From assembly GCA_965230415.1 (NCBI GenBank), contig CBDDKZ010000005.1, positions 4,650,001 through 4,714,000 of the forward strand: a stretch of DNA of 64,000 nucleotides, read 5' to 3'. Origin of the DNA: CBDDKZ01 sp965230415 (GTDB taxonomy: Bacteria > Bacteroidota > Bacteroidia > Cytophagales > JAAEPT01). Of the stretch, positions 47,679-57,400 are shown piece after piece. The position numbers were made by a program, and so were the translations under genes. Positions within the stretch are counted from its first letter, which is position 1; every line of letters begins with the position of its first letter. The notes beneath the pieces are model-generated. The model searched no databases, was not told where the DNA came from, and saw only the letters and a list, made by a program, of their open reading frames with translations.

Positions 47679-48515
47679 ATGCCGTTTAAATTAATAAAAG
47701 GAACATTTCATGTTACGGATTATTCTCCTGACGGAGATTCTATCCGCTTTAAAGCAAACGATTTAGGCTTATGGGACGAAGTGGAAGGTATACCGGATAT
47801 CAATCACAGGGGGCATGTTCAGCTTCGATTCGAAGGTATAGATACCTTGGAAACCCATTACAAAAATTATCACCAGCCCAAAGAACTTGGACTACAGGCA
47901 ATGGAATACTTGTTGGAAAGTCTCCACATTCGGAATGTGCAATGGAACTCCAATGGGACACAAATAGCCCATAGCGAAGATGAAACCGAAGGGTTTATCC
48001 TGGTAAGAACGATGGAACGTTATGGCCGTGCTGTGGCATTTGTTTTTAGCGGTGCTTCTTCATACAGTGATGGGAACGAGGTGTATTTGGAAGAGGATTT
48101 GTTAAAAGAAAGCATAAATTATAAGATGACAGCCAATGGTTTAGCATATCCTACATTTTACAATGGATTGTTTTTTGATCTTCGCGAAGAGCTGTCAAAA
48201 GCATGCGAACGTGCGAGGCAAGCAGGGTTGGGAGTGCACGCAAATGACAGGACAAACAGTGGCGCGGAAGTAACGTCGCTAAGATCTATTACAAATGAGC
48301 ATGTTATGTTGCCGAAACTGTTTAGACGCCTTATCAAGTTTAGCGGAGGAGAAACACCCGATCTGAGCAAGTTTGAAGCATACCTGGCTCGAAAACCAGA
48401 ACCAATTCTACTATTGGATACCAAGCATTTTACACATTTTGATACTGTTGTTGAAGTAGAAGGCAATGCGGTATCGCTCACCGTATTACCAGAGAATATT
48501 GTGTTTTTAGGTTGA
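47679..48515 (+). CDS. Staphylococcal-nuclease-like protein, catalytic residues intact
   Basis: 278 residues, no signal peptide. The N-terminal 190 residues follow the SNase fold: DGDSIRFK (Asp21 equivalent), RFEGIDTLETH (Arg35, Asp40, Thr41, Glu43 equivalents), ERYGRAVAFVF (Arg87 equivalent), then LLKESINYKMTANGLAYPTFY and a late helix. About 80 further residues (LPKLFRRLIKFSGG, ILLLDTKHFTHFDTVVEVEG, PENIVFLG) belong to this variant only. About 60% of positions match the paralogue at 59668-60507 by eye. It begins a likely operon with the next two genes (19 bp, then a TAATG overlap). Confidence 0.8.
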   Translation: MPFKLIKGTFHVTDYSPDGDSIRFKANDLGLWDEVEGIPDINHRGHVQLRFEGIDTLETHYKNYHQPKELGLQAMEYLLESLHIRNVQWNSNGTQIAHSEDETEGFILVRTMERYGRAVAFVFSGASSYSDGNEVYLEEDLLKESINYKMTANGLAYPTFYNGLFFDLREELSKACERARQAGLGVHANDRTNSGAEVTSLRSITNEHVMLPKLFRRLIKFSGGETPDLSKFEAYLARKPEPILLLDTKHFTHFDTVVEVEGNAVSLTVLPENIVFLG

Positions 48516-48534
48516 ACTAATAACAAAGAAATTA

Positions 48535-50166
48535 ATGATGAATAAACATATAATTAAAGCGCTGCTTTTAATAGTGATAGCAGCTGCACTTCCCTTCAAA
48601 AAAGCAAGGGCACAAAAGAAGATAGCAATTGATACCGTTACTAAGCTCATGGACCCTATTCCATTTGATCAGTATTTTTATTTTGAATTAAAAGATGCCA
48701 ATAATTCCATAGATCGGATAGACCTATTTCAAATTTCCGGATATAAGGGCCAAATGGCAGATTCTGATTTAAGAAGTGGCTTGCTGTTTAATAAGGTGAA
48801 AAAACTCAAATCGCCACAGCTTATTCACAAACAAAATAAGGCAGTTGTTCAGGTTCCACCACTCAAACCAAATAGAAGTATTGTGATGAATATTGTAAAC
48901 AAGTTCAAAGGTGAGATGTTGAATGCCTTATTAGAGTTATTTGCAATAATGCATTCAGGAAAACCAGCAGAAATTAATAGTAAGTGGGGACAGTTTAATA
49001 AGACTTTGAGCAATGAAGTTGTCAATCATTCATTTAATGTATTTTGGTTTGATAGTGTCAAATTTGTTCGAAAGTTTGATGAAAGCTTATTACTAAATTT
49101 AAATGATAGTTTGTTGAACGTAAATGATCGCATTAGAAGGAGGGCTATGCAGGGTTTTTACAATAATCATGTAAGACCGATTTTTGACCAAATTCAAAAT
49201 ATTAATCCAAATTTAGCTGGATTATCGTTAGATTCTAATTCACATAGCGTCAAAAAAGTGCTACAATTTGCTGAAAAATGGAAAAAATCAGCACCATGTT
49301 GTGATGAAGAAAATTTAGTAGATAATCTTCATTATCTATACAAAATATTGAGTTTGGACTCGGTTGCCAGGATTCAAATGATCAATAAGTTGTTACTGGG
49401 TTATGTTTCTTTAACCAGAAGCAGTCAATTTGATTTGACCGGCGTTTTCAATATACCAGAACGTATCCGTTACCTTAAAGAATCTATTGTGCAAATCGAA
49501 GCTACCAGGAATGAATTGCTCAACATAAGTATTAAAGATTCAGGTGCATTGCAAAAAGACATTGTTTCCATCTATGAAATGCTTAATAGCATCGATATTC
49601 AAATAACAAATTCTTTGCAGAGCATAGGCACTTTTTATAACTCTTTAATAGCACTTATTGATAATGAAAGAGGCTTGAGGTATTCCAATATTTTTATTGG
49701 TAATAACAATGTCATTGGATTAAAAACAGCAGGTTCGTATCAGGTAATTCCGGATGTCGGTCTTGCTGCTGTCTATGCCGATGGTTATTACGACGATAGG
49801 TGTCATTTTCTGCCTTATTTAGGTGTTTCTGTATACCTAAGACCCATAAACAAAGACATTCCTTTTCGTTTAATCGACAAGAGTTACTTTCAACGATTTT
49901 CCTTTAATGTGGGAGTTACAACCGTACCACTATTAAACAATGATGAATTTTCTGATTTATATAAGAATATGTCTTTACTCTTAGGAGCAAATTATAAGTT
50001 ATATCGTCCGGTAGCTGTTTCGGCAGGAGTGATGCTGGCAAGACTCGAAGATGAAAATCCATTGATTTCGGATAAAAGGACAGTTCCTATGCCTTATATC
50101 TCGTTTGCGATGGATCTGGACTTTATTAATGGCGCTAAACAATTGATATCAAAATTTGGATTATAA
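48535..50166 (+). CDS. Hypothetical secreted or outer-membrane protein
   Basis: 543 residues with a signal peptide (LLLIVIAAALPFKKARAQ). The middle is helical and charged; the last about 130 residues show alternating strands with aromatic and Gly residues (FSFNVGVTTVPLL, LLGANYKLYRPVAVSAGVML), as in a small beta-barrel. No known family. Its stop overlaps the next start (TAATG), and it lies 19 bp after the nuclease-like gene, so a functional link between the three is likely. Confidence 0.6.
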   Translation: MMNKHIIKALLLIVIAAALPFKKARAQKKIAIDTVTKLMDPIPFDQYFYFELKDANNSIDRIDLFQISGYKGQMADSDLRSGLLFNKVKKLKSPQLIHKQNKAVVQVPPLKPNRSIVMNIVNKFKGEMLNALLELFAIMHSGKPAEINSKWGQFNKTLSNEVVNHSFNVFWFDSVKFVRKFDESLLLNLNDSLLNVNDRIRRRAMQGFYNNHVRPIFDQIQNINPNLAGLSLDSNSHSVKKVLQFAEKWKKSAPCCDEENLVDNLHYLYKILSLDSVARIQMINKLLLGYVSLTRSSQFDLTGVFNIPERIRYLKESIVQIEATRNELLNISIKDSGALQKDIVSIYEMLNSIDIQITNSLQSIGTFYNSLIALIDNERGLRYSNIFIGNNNVIGLKTAGSYQVIPDVGLAAVYADGYYDDRCHFLPYLGVSVYLRPINKDIPFRLIDKSYFQRFSFNVGVTTVPLLNNDEFSDLYKNMSLLLGANYKLYRPVAVSAGVMLARLEDENPLISDKRTVPMPYISFAMDLDFINGAKQLISKFGL

Positions 50167-50903
50167 TGAAAAACATAGTTTTATATTTCTTAGTGAGCTT
50201 TTCGCTCGTTTGTTGTCGAGAAGTAGATGATGTTGTTCCTCAAAGTGAAGTATTGGTTTTAAAATCTTCCAAAAATACCATCTTAGCAGATGGGAGTTCT
50301 GTGATCACATTTACCGCAGATATAAATGATGATGCTTCAGCAGAATTTAGAGAAGTAATATTCCAAACTGAATCAGGATTCTTTGTTGACAATGGTGAAT
50401 CATCAATTGTTGTAAGTGCCGAAAAATTAAACAGGGACTTGAAAGCAGAGGTGCAGTTGAGAGCTCCGGCATCGATGGGAGATTTTAATGTTGCTGCCGA
50501 GGTCGATATTCAAGATTTAAAAGGAGTATACAAGGACTCGGTAACAATCGTGGTCGATACTTCCGTGGTCACTCGTATAGAACTAGCGGTTGATTCGTTT
50601 CATGTACAGAATAATTTTGACGGTGAGCTAAGAATCACAGCGAAATTGTTTAATGAATTTGGGGGTGGCGTCACCGCAGGGACAAAAGTAGCTTTTGTAG
50701 ATCTCTTTGAGGACATGGCTACTGTTGTGGGTGGTTTTTACAGGGAAGAAAACCTGTCAAGCAACCAATCATCTGAGGTAAGTACGATTTATTCACCAGG
50801 AGTGGTAGACGATAATCAATTTATTTACATACGCGGATGTGTGCTGGAACAGAATGGTGATTTGACAGCAATTTGCGATAAGGTAAAGGTTTTTGTGAAA
50901 TAA
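50166..50903 (+). CDS. Lipoprotein with Ig-like domains
   Basis: 245 residues. Signal ends in FSLVCCREVDD, with a cysteine for lipid attachment. Residues about 30-130 resemble an invasin/Big Ig-like domain (VLKSSKNTILADGSSVITFT, ADINDDASAEFREVIFQTES); a second beta-domain follows. It is probably exposed on the outer membrane. It ends the nuclease-protein operon before a bidirectional terminator. Confidence 0.7.
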   Translation: MKNIVLYFLVSFSLVCCREVDDVVPQSEVLVLKSSKNTILADGSSVITFTADINDDASAEFREVIFQTESGFFVDNGESSIVVSAEKLNRDLKAEVQLRAPASMGDFNVAAEVDIQDLKGVYKDSVTIVVDTSVVTRIELAVDSFHVQNNFDGELRITAKLFNEFGGGVTAGTKVAFVDLFEDMATVVGGFYREENLSSNQSSEVSTIYSPGVVDDNQFIYIRGCVLEQNGDLTAICDKVKVFVK

Positions 50904-50944
50904 CTTCATATCACAATAATTTCACATTGTTGATCAAAATTTTC

Positions 50945-50983
50945 AAAGAGGCTAATACTTAAATTAGTCTCTTTCGATTTTTT
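50945..50983. terminator. Bidirectional terminator between convergent operons
   Basis: AAAGAGGCTAAT (50945-50956) pairs with ATTAGTCTCTTT (50963-50974), one G-U. On the plus strand, CGATTTTTT follows. It serves the Ig-like lipoprotein operon and probably the YcaO operon from the other side. Confidence 0.8.
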
Positions 50984-50994
50984 GTACTTATTGG

Positions 50995-53097
50995 TTAATA
51001 GTCAGATACTTCCGTTTCCTTATAAGGTTTTATCGTCAGCCACATCGGGTTCAATTCCTTATAAGACTTTTCTTTTTGCTGCAGGCCCAGTTTTACCGGT
51101 ACTTCATACAGTCTTCCGTGGCCAAAGCGTGGCCTGAAAGCGCGTAAGCCAGGAACGATTACCTTAGCAACAGGGAATTGAATATCCAGGCGTGTACAAT
51201 TGACAACGATAGTGTCTAATTCCAGTTTTGCCAGTTGTTTCACTACAGTGTTTAATATATTTTTTTTGTCTTCCTTGTCTCTTTGATTGAATGGAAGTGT
51301 ATCAAACTTTTTAGTATCCTGATGAGGGTACAAAAAACGGACGTCTTTATGGTTCACAGGTGCATTAACGGGTTTCATTAAAGTTTGTACCTGAACCAGT
51401 TCTGTAAGCGCCCTGCTTAAGGCCAGTCTTAAATCCAAATGGCACCCATAGCCTATCAAAAAACCTGAATCAAACTTTGCAATTGCTGCAATTACCGGAA
51501 CAGCGGTATCTATGGTGAGATCCAGAAAATGAATTTGACATTTATTGGATAACGTTTTTATGGTGTTCTGAAACCATTCATCGTCACTCATGCAGGAAAG
51601 GTTTGCTGCGGGCCTTCGAAGTTTGTTGAACCACCATATTGCCGTAGCATCGCGCTCAATGAGTTCGAATAAGCCCTGAGTTACGGCTTCATTAAATGAA
51701 TTACCGGCAGACAGGCCGTTAGATTCGAATACGGCTACTCTGTCGTCAGCAGCAGTTGTATGCCCATACAGCACTGCATCTATGGGTATAAACCTTCTTT
51801 CTTCATCACGTATAGACCAGGCTGGTAAAAAGTCAATAATTTCTTTTTCATTTAAACGGCGCGGAATAGGCCCCAGCTCATGTGTAAGCGTGGGATTATT
51901 TAATTGGTCTTCGTGGAAATGTTGTATAGCAGACGGAGGCACGGCATTCTCCAATTCCTCCATGCGTTTGGAAATTATTGGTTCATTGCCGTAGAATCGG
52001 GCACATGCCCTTTCAATAGCTTCACAAGTTGCACTTATTTTTGACAATAATGCATTTCTGCCCTTACCAAAAGCTTCTTCGTGAAATTCCGTCAATTTGG
52101 GCTTGGAATTCATTGTCATGGTAGGGTATATCGTCTTAAAAACAGGCAGGTTTGGAAAATCATGATCTGATACATCCAGGATTTCAGAGATAATGCCCAC
52201 TTTTGTATCAATGAATTTTGAAATAGTACGCCATGTATCTTCCGGGCTGGTGCTTCTGTAGCCGCAAGTAAAGTCCAGGGCTTCCTTTGTGATCGATAGA
52301 TCAGGTTTTTTATTCATTTCCTCATGTGCTAGTCCGGGTGTACCACAAGTACTGCAATCGCTGCGTTTCATCAGTAGATGTGGTTTGATTTGCCCGTCAA
52401 TCGTGACTTCAAAAAGGCTTCCTTCGTTGATTCGGTAATGTTCCTTTTTCTTAAAAAAGTACTCCAGGCTGGAGATTACGTTTTTTACCAGCTGATATTT
52501 TTGTTTAGATGCCGTAGGTATATTTTTAATTCTATTGCTTAACCATATACGATAGGTGTTGTTATGATTAATTCTGAAACGTAAACATGCAGGGCAAGGT
52601 GCGGTATTCAGTCGAGCATCAAAAAACGGACCGATCAAGGCTGCGTTGTGTTCAAATAATATGGGGAGCGAACAGGTTCCCTGATTCATTATTTCCTTTA
52701 ATCGTTTGTCCCAATTCTTGTCATCATTCTTGGTAAACAGGCTAATAGGAGGGAGCCCCATTTTTTTTGAGTAGATTTGACATATAGAATGCAGTTTTTT
52801 TTCGACCTCCTCATTGTCCATATAATAACCTGAAATGTTAATTGATTCTATGATATAACCAATGCTTTTTAGGGTGTCCAGTGCAAAAAGGACATGTGAT
52901 GGATCAAATTGAGACAACAAACGCTCCATAAGCTCAATACTATTTAACTGTTCTTTATTAATGAGCTTTAAGAGTACTTGGTAAAGTTCTTCTTTTACCG
53001 GAATTGCCTGAGTGTTGTTTAAAAGTACAGTAATATTTTTCTCTGGTTCCAATAATTTGAAATGAGGAGCCAGACTAAGTCTGTTTATACTATTCAC
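50995..53097 (-). CDS. Fused TOMM cyclodehydratase (E1-like leader-binding + YcaO)
   Basis: 700 residues. Converts Cys (or Ser/Thr) of a precursor peptide to thiazoline/oxazoline using ATP. Residues about 1-90 look like the winged-helix leader-recognition part of the E1-like protein. Zinc cysteines C168-x2-C171 (CPAC) and C248-x2-C251 (CSTC) follow. The YcaO domain starts at about 300: FGKGRNALLSKISATCEAIER gives the ATP-binding Glu cluster (E359, E362); TQGLFELIERDATAIWW is the next motif. The usual Pro-rich C-terminus (PxPxP) is absent; the end is PMWLTIKPYKETEVSDY. The fused order matches SagC-SagD-like proteins (TIGR03882 + TIGR03604). Its start overlaps the end of the upstream gene by 4 bp (ATGA). 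Confidence 0.9.
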   Translation of the reverse strand: MNSINRLSLAPHFKLLEPEKNITVLLNNTQAIPVKEELYQVLLKLINKEQLNSIELMERLLSQFDPSHVLFALDTLKSIGYIIESINISGYYMDNEEVEKKLHSICQIYSKKMGLPPISLFTKNDDKNWDKRLKEIMNQGTCSLPILFEHNAALIGPFFDARLNTAPCPACLRFRINHNNTYRIWLSNRIKNIPTASKQKYQLVKNVISSLEYFFKKKEHYRINEGSLFEVTIDGQIKPHLLMKRSDCSTCGTPGLAHEEMNKKPDLSITKEALDFTCGYRSTSPEDTWRTISKFIDTKVGIISEILDVSDHDFPNLPVFKTIYPTMTMNSKPKLTEFHEEAFGKGRNALLSKISATCEAIERACARFYGNEPIISKRMEELENAVPPSAIQHFHEDQLNNPTLTHELGPIPRRLNEKEIIDFLPAWSIRDEERRFIPIDAVLYGHTTAADDRVAVFESNGLSAGNSFNEAVTQGLFELIERDATAIWWFNKLRRPAANLSCMSDDEWFQNTIKTLSNKCQIHFLDLTIDTAVPVIAAIAKFDSGFLIGYGCHLDLRLALSRALTELVQVQTLMKPVNAPVNHKDVRFLYPHQDTKKFDTLPFNQRDKEDKKNILNTVVKQLAKLELDTIVVNCTRLDIQFPVAKVIVPGLRAFRPRFGHGRLYEVPVKLGLQQKEKSYKELNPMWLTIKPYKETEVSDY

Positions 53098-53828
53098 ACC
53101 AATAAAAAATCTTTAGTGAACGAAATGGGACTGTCCGCAGGCACCGTTTCGTCAGATGGTGGAATCGTACAATTGTACACTTTACTAAAAACAATGTGAT
53201 TAAAATTAATGGCCTCTAAATTCAGCTTATACAATTTCATCAGCGCATCATTTTTGTAAAAATTAGCAAAGCTATTCAATGAATCTGATTCAATGATTTT
53301 CGCTTTGGTAAAAGTTAACACCGTTTCAAATCCTTCAGCACTATTTTGTTGTTCTTCTGCATTCAATGTTTGAAGTATAGACAACTGATTAAACAATTTA
53401 TAGATGCCAAATGGAACGGGTGCGTCTTGTAATATTAACCAGTCTAATTGATCGTTTAATTCTATACTGGCAATTTTATAAATGTTGTTTTTCATCCATT
53501 TATTGAAGCCATTTTGAGAATAATCGTGTAATATGCTTTGCCTGTGCATAAAAGAATTGAAAGCTGCGCCTGTTTCATTTTCTTTATTTTTTAGAAATTC
53601 TATCCACTCGGCTTTACAAGCCGGGGCGTCAGATTTTATATGAATGATCTCGGCCGATAATCTAATGCCTTCAAATAGGTTTATATCTTCTTTATTAACA
53701 AAGGACCACTGTTCGATATAAGAGTTGTTTGTAAGGTCTGTAGGGTTTAAATAAACACAGAAGTAGCCAAATAGTTCTTTATTGGTATCTTTTCGCAATT
53801 CAATTACTTGATTTTCCTGAGTGGTCAT
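53094..53828 (-). CDS. Unknown protein encoded between the RiPP precursor and YcaO
   Basis: 244 residues, no signal peptide, no family recognised. It begins 163 bp after the precursor stop, past the terminator hairpin, and overlaps the YcaO gene by 4 bp, which argues for translational coupling and a role in peptide maturation, perhaps as a partner of the cyclodehydratase. The sequence contains only two cysteines and no flavin or protease motif that I can see, so it is not a typical dehydrogenase or leader peptidase. Confidence 0.6.
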   Translation of the reverse strand: MTTQENQVIELRKDTNKELFGYFCVYLNPTDLTNNSYIEQWSFVNKEDINLFEGIRLSAEIIHIKSDAPACKAEWIEFLKNKENETGAAFNSFMHRQSILHDYSQNGFNKWMKNNIYKIASIELNDQLDWLILQDAPVPFGIYKLFNQLSILQTLNAEEQQNSAEGFETVLTFTKAKIIESDSLNSFANFYKNDALMKLYKLNLEAINFNHIVFSKVYNCTIPPSDETVPADSPISFTKDFLLV

Positions 53829-53875
53829 TATACGGGTTTTGTAAAGTTATGAGTCTGTAATGTGCTTTTTGACCC

Positions 53876-53916
53876 AAAAACATAGCTACTCCCGGATTGG
53901 CCAGGAGTAAGCTATG
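53876..53916 (-). terminator. Attenuating terminator just after the RiPP precursor gene
   Basis: CATAGCT-ACTCC pairs with GGAGT-(A)-AGCTATG, a 12-bp stem with one bulge; U5 follows on the minus strand. It lies 76 bp after the precursor stop and before the two maturation genes, so it would make precursor mRNA exceed enzyme mRNA. Confidence 0.75.
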
Positions 53917-53991
53917 ATCACATACGGGGACGGTGTATGTAAAACAATAAGTTTAAGGTTTGTTGAGCTTTGAGTTGTGCTATTAATTAAG

Positions 53992-54348
53992 CTATAAACA
54001 TCCACAGATGCATTTTGCACCATATAATGGGGTTTCTCTAAGTTCGCTTACCATATCTTTGAGCTTAACAGGTGCTTGAGGAATTTCAATTACTTTAGTC
54101 AAAGAATTTGAAGTTAATTCATGCTCAATATTAAAGTTCATCGATGAATACCCTTTAAACTCCTCGTTTTTAACCTCCTTAAACTCAATGTTAATGTGCT
54201 CCGGTAGAGTATAACTATAGCGAATTTCAAGTGTTTTTTTGGGATCCTTTAATAGTTGCGTTTTGATGTTTTCGTCTTGCCAACTGTCTTTGACCACATT
54301 AGCATAGGTAAACATCCATTGTTGTGATTGTGTTAATTTTGTGTCCAT
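53992..54348 (-). CDS. RiPP (TOMM) precursor with nitrile-hydratase-like leader
   Basis: 118 residues. Residues about 18-90 follow the NHLP leader pattern (SWQDENIKTQLLKDPKKTLE, then LPEHINIEFKEVK), known as leader for TOMM peptides. The last ten residues form a putative core, YGAKCICGCL, with C113, C115 and C117, the only cysteines of the protein. They would be converted to thiazol(in)es by the YcaO protein encoded downstream. No Gly-Gly site precedes the core. The gene follows the kinase by 76 bp and has its own promoter-like region. Which residues are modified, and where the leader is cut, are inferences. Confidence 0.88.
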   Translation of the reverse strand: MDTKLTQSQQWMFTYANVVKDSWQDENIKTQLLKDPKKTLEIRYSYTLPEHINIEFKEVKNEEFKGYSSMNFNIEHELTSNSLTKVIEIPQAPVKLKDMVSELRETPLYGAKCICGCL

Positions 54349-54367
54349 GATATAAATTGTTTCGATA

Positions 54368-54413
54368 CAAAATTAAGCAGCCATCTTTAGGGGCATATTT
54401 CAGTTTATTTCAC
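54368..54413 (-). promoter_or_regulatory. Promoter with tandem decamers upstream of the precursor
   Basis: On the minus strand, GTGAAATAAA and CTGAAATAT (54413-54395) form two direct 10-bp repeats. TAATTTTG (54375-54368) fits the Bacteroidota -7 box TAnnTTTG; no -33 box is present. The second repeat starts 27 nt before the -7 box. The same arrangement occurs at 59559-59605. Confidence 0.6.
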
Positions 54414-54424
54414 TTCGAGAGCTA

Positions 54425-57400
54425 TTAAAATAAGTCGGCTTGTAATTGGAGTATTTCGTTCTGTATGTGGACTGCACCCTGTTTTTTGGCTACTTGAAGG
54501 CCTTTTTCAAAATACATTGCCGCTTGCCTGAGGTTCTTCTTTTTGAGTGCAATTTCACCTAACATTTTGTTTATTTCTGCCAGGCATTGAGGTCCGTCTG
54601 TCGTGCCAATAAATGAAAGACATTTGAATAGTGTTGTTGTTGCATCTTCTAAAAAACCCTGTTTAATTTCTTCGTGGGCAATTACAGAATACCAAAATGA
54701 CCTCATAGATAACAAGCCCGCCTTTTCCTCCGAAGAAATGGCTTCACGGGCCTTTTCAATGGCCCTATTTGCCCATGCATTGAGAATGATGGCGTAATTG
54801 TTAAACATGGTCGTTTTATTGGATTTATTGAAATCCAATAAAAGTCTGCTGTATTTCTGAACTTTTTTACGATCTTTTAAATAATAATAAACGCAGGCAA
54901 GGCCAAGGTATAAGGATGCGGTTGAATGTGCATGATTTTTTTTGGATGCATAGTTGAGTGTCTTTTCTTCAATAGCTTCTATTTCCTCGTACCTTCCGTT
55001 GTATGCATAAGTGCAACACAAAAAACTTGAACACAAAATAAATTGATCCATACCAAAATGATAGGCTAATTCGCCATGCTCTGCTTCGTCAAATAGCGCG
55101 ATGCCATTTTCCAGTACTTTTGCAGCTTTTAGAAATTCGGCGTTAGCAAAGTACTGTGCCCCCAAATGTGCAGAGGCAATAATCAACCAGGTAGAGTTGT
55201 TTGTCTTTTGGGCTTTTTCTTCAAGGTATTCAGCCATTTTAATGGCTTTTTGAGCTTCTCCCCGCATGCTGTAGTAGGTGCAGAATACAAACATACTAGG
55301 AAACATGTGTTCCTCAATTTCAAGTGATTGCAGCAGTAATTCAATTTCGCTTAACTGTTTACCAACCGACGATGAACCAAAACTTTCAACTGCTACCAGG
55401 TTGGTGATGAGAATTTGGCGCAGGTCAAATTCACGGTGTGATTTTTTAGCGTATTCAGGGTAATCCTCCAGCCAATACAAAGCGCGCTTGCATACATTAA
55501 CTGTTTCGAGAGACGCCGATTGCCTAACCAGCAGGTCTGTGGTTTTCATTGTCCAGGTTATAGCTTCGTCAATCCTATTTGATTTATATAAATGGAATGA
55601 TAATTGATCGGTTTTGAAGGATGTATAACTTTCGGCACTTTCGGAGTTTAGTCTTTTCTCTAGGCTATAAGAGATAGATTTATGAACGGTCCTGCGACGT
55701 GTTTTGGTTTGACTCTCATAAGCAGATTCACGAAATAATGCGTGACGAAATTGGTATACCGGTTTAAAATCTACGTCCAGATAAGTTAAAAAGCCCTGAT
55801 CCAGTAAATTTTGGATTTCAGCTTCTACATCAGTGCTCAAATCATTGATTTCTAACAGTAGTTCCAGGGGAATTTCTCTACCAATAGTTGCCGCCATTTG
55901 TGCAGTTTCTTTGGAGGTTCCTAGTCGATCGAGTTGCGTATGAAGTAATTCTTTTAGTGTTGAGGGAACCGAAACTTCTTGTATAGGTCTGACAAAAACG
56001 TATTCATTGTTGAGTAGGACAAGCTCTCCGTTTTTAAGGTACATGTCTGTCAGCTCTTCAATATACAAGGGAATACCTTCGGAATGATTTAATAATAATT
56101 GCAGACTTTGATTCTCGATATTTTTCTGTCCAAGTTTACTTTGAACAATATGTTTAGCTTCATCTGCTAACAAAGGGTTTAAGCATATCGAACAGTCTAT
56201 TAAACGTTCGTTTAGTTGAGAAAGCCATTCTCTTGTACTCATTAAGACTACTAGATCATTTGAGTCCTTTGAAAATAAATCGTTTATGAAATTCAAGGTA
56301 CTCGGATCAGACCAGTGCATATCTTCAATTATAAAAATACAGTTGTCGTCTCGTTGATGATTTATTAAAAAATTGCTGATCAAGTCAAATAAAATAGCTT
56401 TTTGCTCTAATGGTTGTAGTGTTACCGTTTTAAATTTGTTTTTTGTAGAAATACCTAACCACGTGCAAACAATTACCAGTTCCCGTTCGAGGTCTTCTGT
56501 AAATGGAGTCAGTGTTTTTTGAAGCAGGTTTAAACGCTCGTCGTCAGAACTGCAATTGTCGAGTCCGGCTTTTCTGATAAATAATTGAAGAATTGGGTGT
56601 AAGGAGCTATGCTGGTATTCTGGTAGGCATTTTGTTTCTACAATAGTGTGTTTACCAGAATTGAAATAGTGCCTCTTAAGTTCCTTGATTAGTGCTGATT
56701 TACCTATTCCTGCATCTCCTTTTAATACCGTTAGATTGCCTTGATTTTTATTAAGGCGGGTCCATTGATTAATAATGGTATTCAATTCATACCTTCTTCC
56801 AAAAAAATACTCAGTTGAGTGGTTTATAGTATTCGTTGCCAATTCTTTCGATGTGCAAAGTAAGAAGGTGTCTACCGTCTTCTTTAGGGATGAAAGTTCG
56901 ATTTTTTTGTAGCATACAAATCGAGGATCATTGAGCAACTTTTGTGTGTCTTCAGTAATTAGAATGCTATTGTCGGGAACAGATGGAAGCAATTCGAAGG
57001 CGATTTTAGAAACTAAACCCTGGGGGGTGTGGGTTGGGGTAGCTAAAGTATTACCGCTATGTAGACTAAAACGAAAGTTGCTCTGAAAGAATTCAGAATT
57101 GTTGTGAGTACATAGTGTATTTAATAGTTCCAGAGCGATATTACAAGCACGCCTGGTGCTGCCATCCTGAATTTGAGGATAACCAAAATAAATACTTACA
57201 TAATCGCTCATCACGGAGATGGTACCTAATCCGTGTTTCCGGCTTATTTCTGTAATTTTATAGATTTGATCGTGTTGCACCAAATTAAAGGCATCTTCAT
57301 CTAAGGAACTTCCTTTGGCATTATTTAGTAATTGAATAGTGAGTACAGTTAGCGGTTTGTACTCCCTTCGACTATCTCTCCATGAAATATCGTTTTTTAA

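Noticed and set aside
51782..51994. Small plus-strand frame inside the YcaO gene
   Set aside because: It is a shadow of the conserved YcaO coding sequence and has no codon or motif support.
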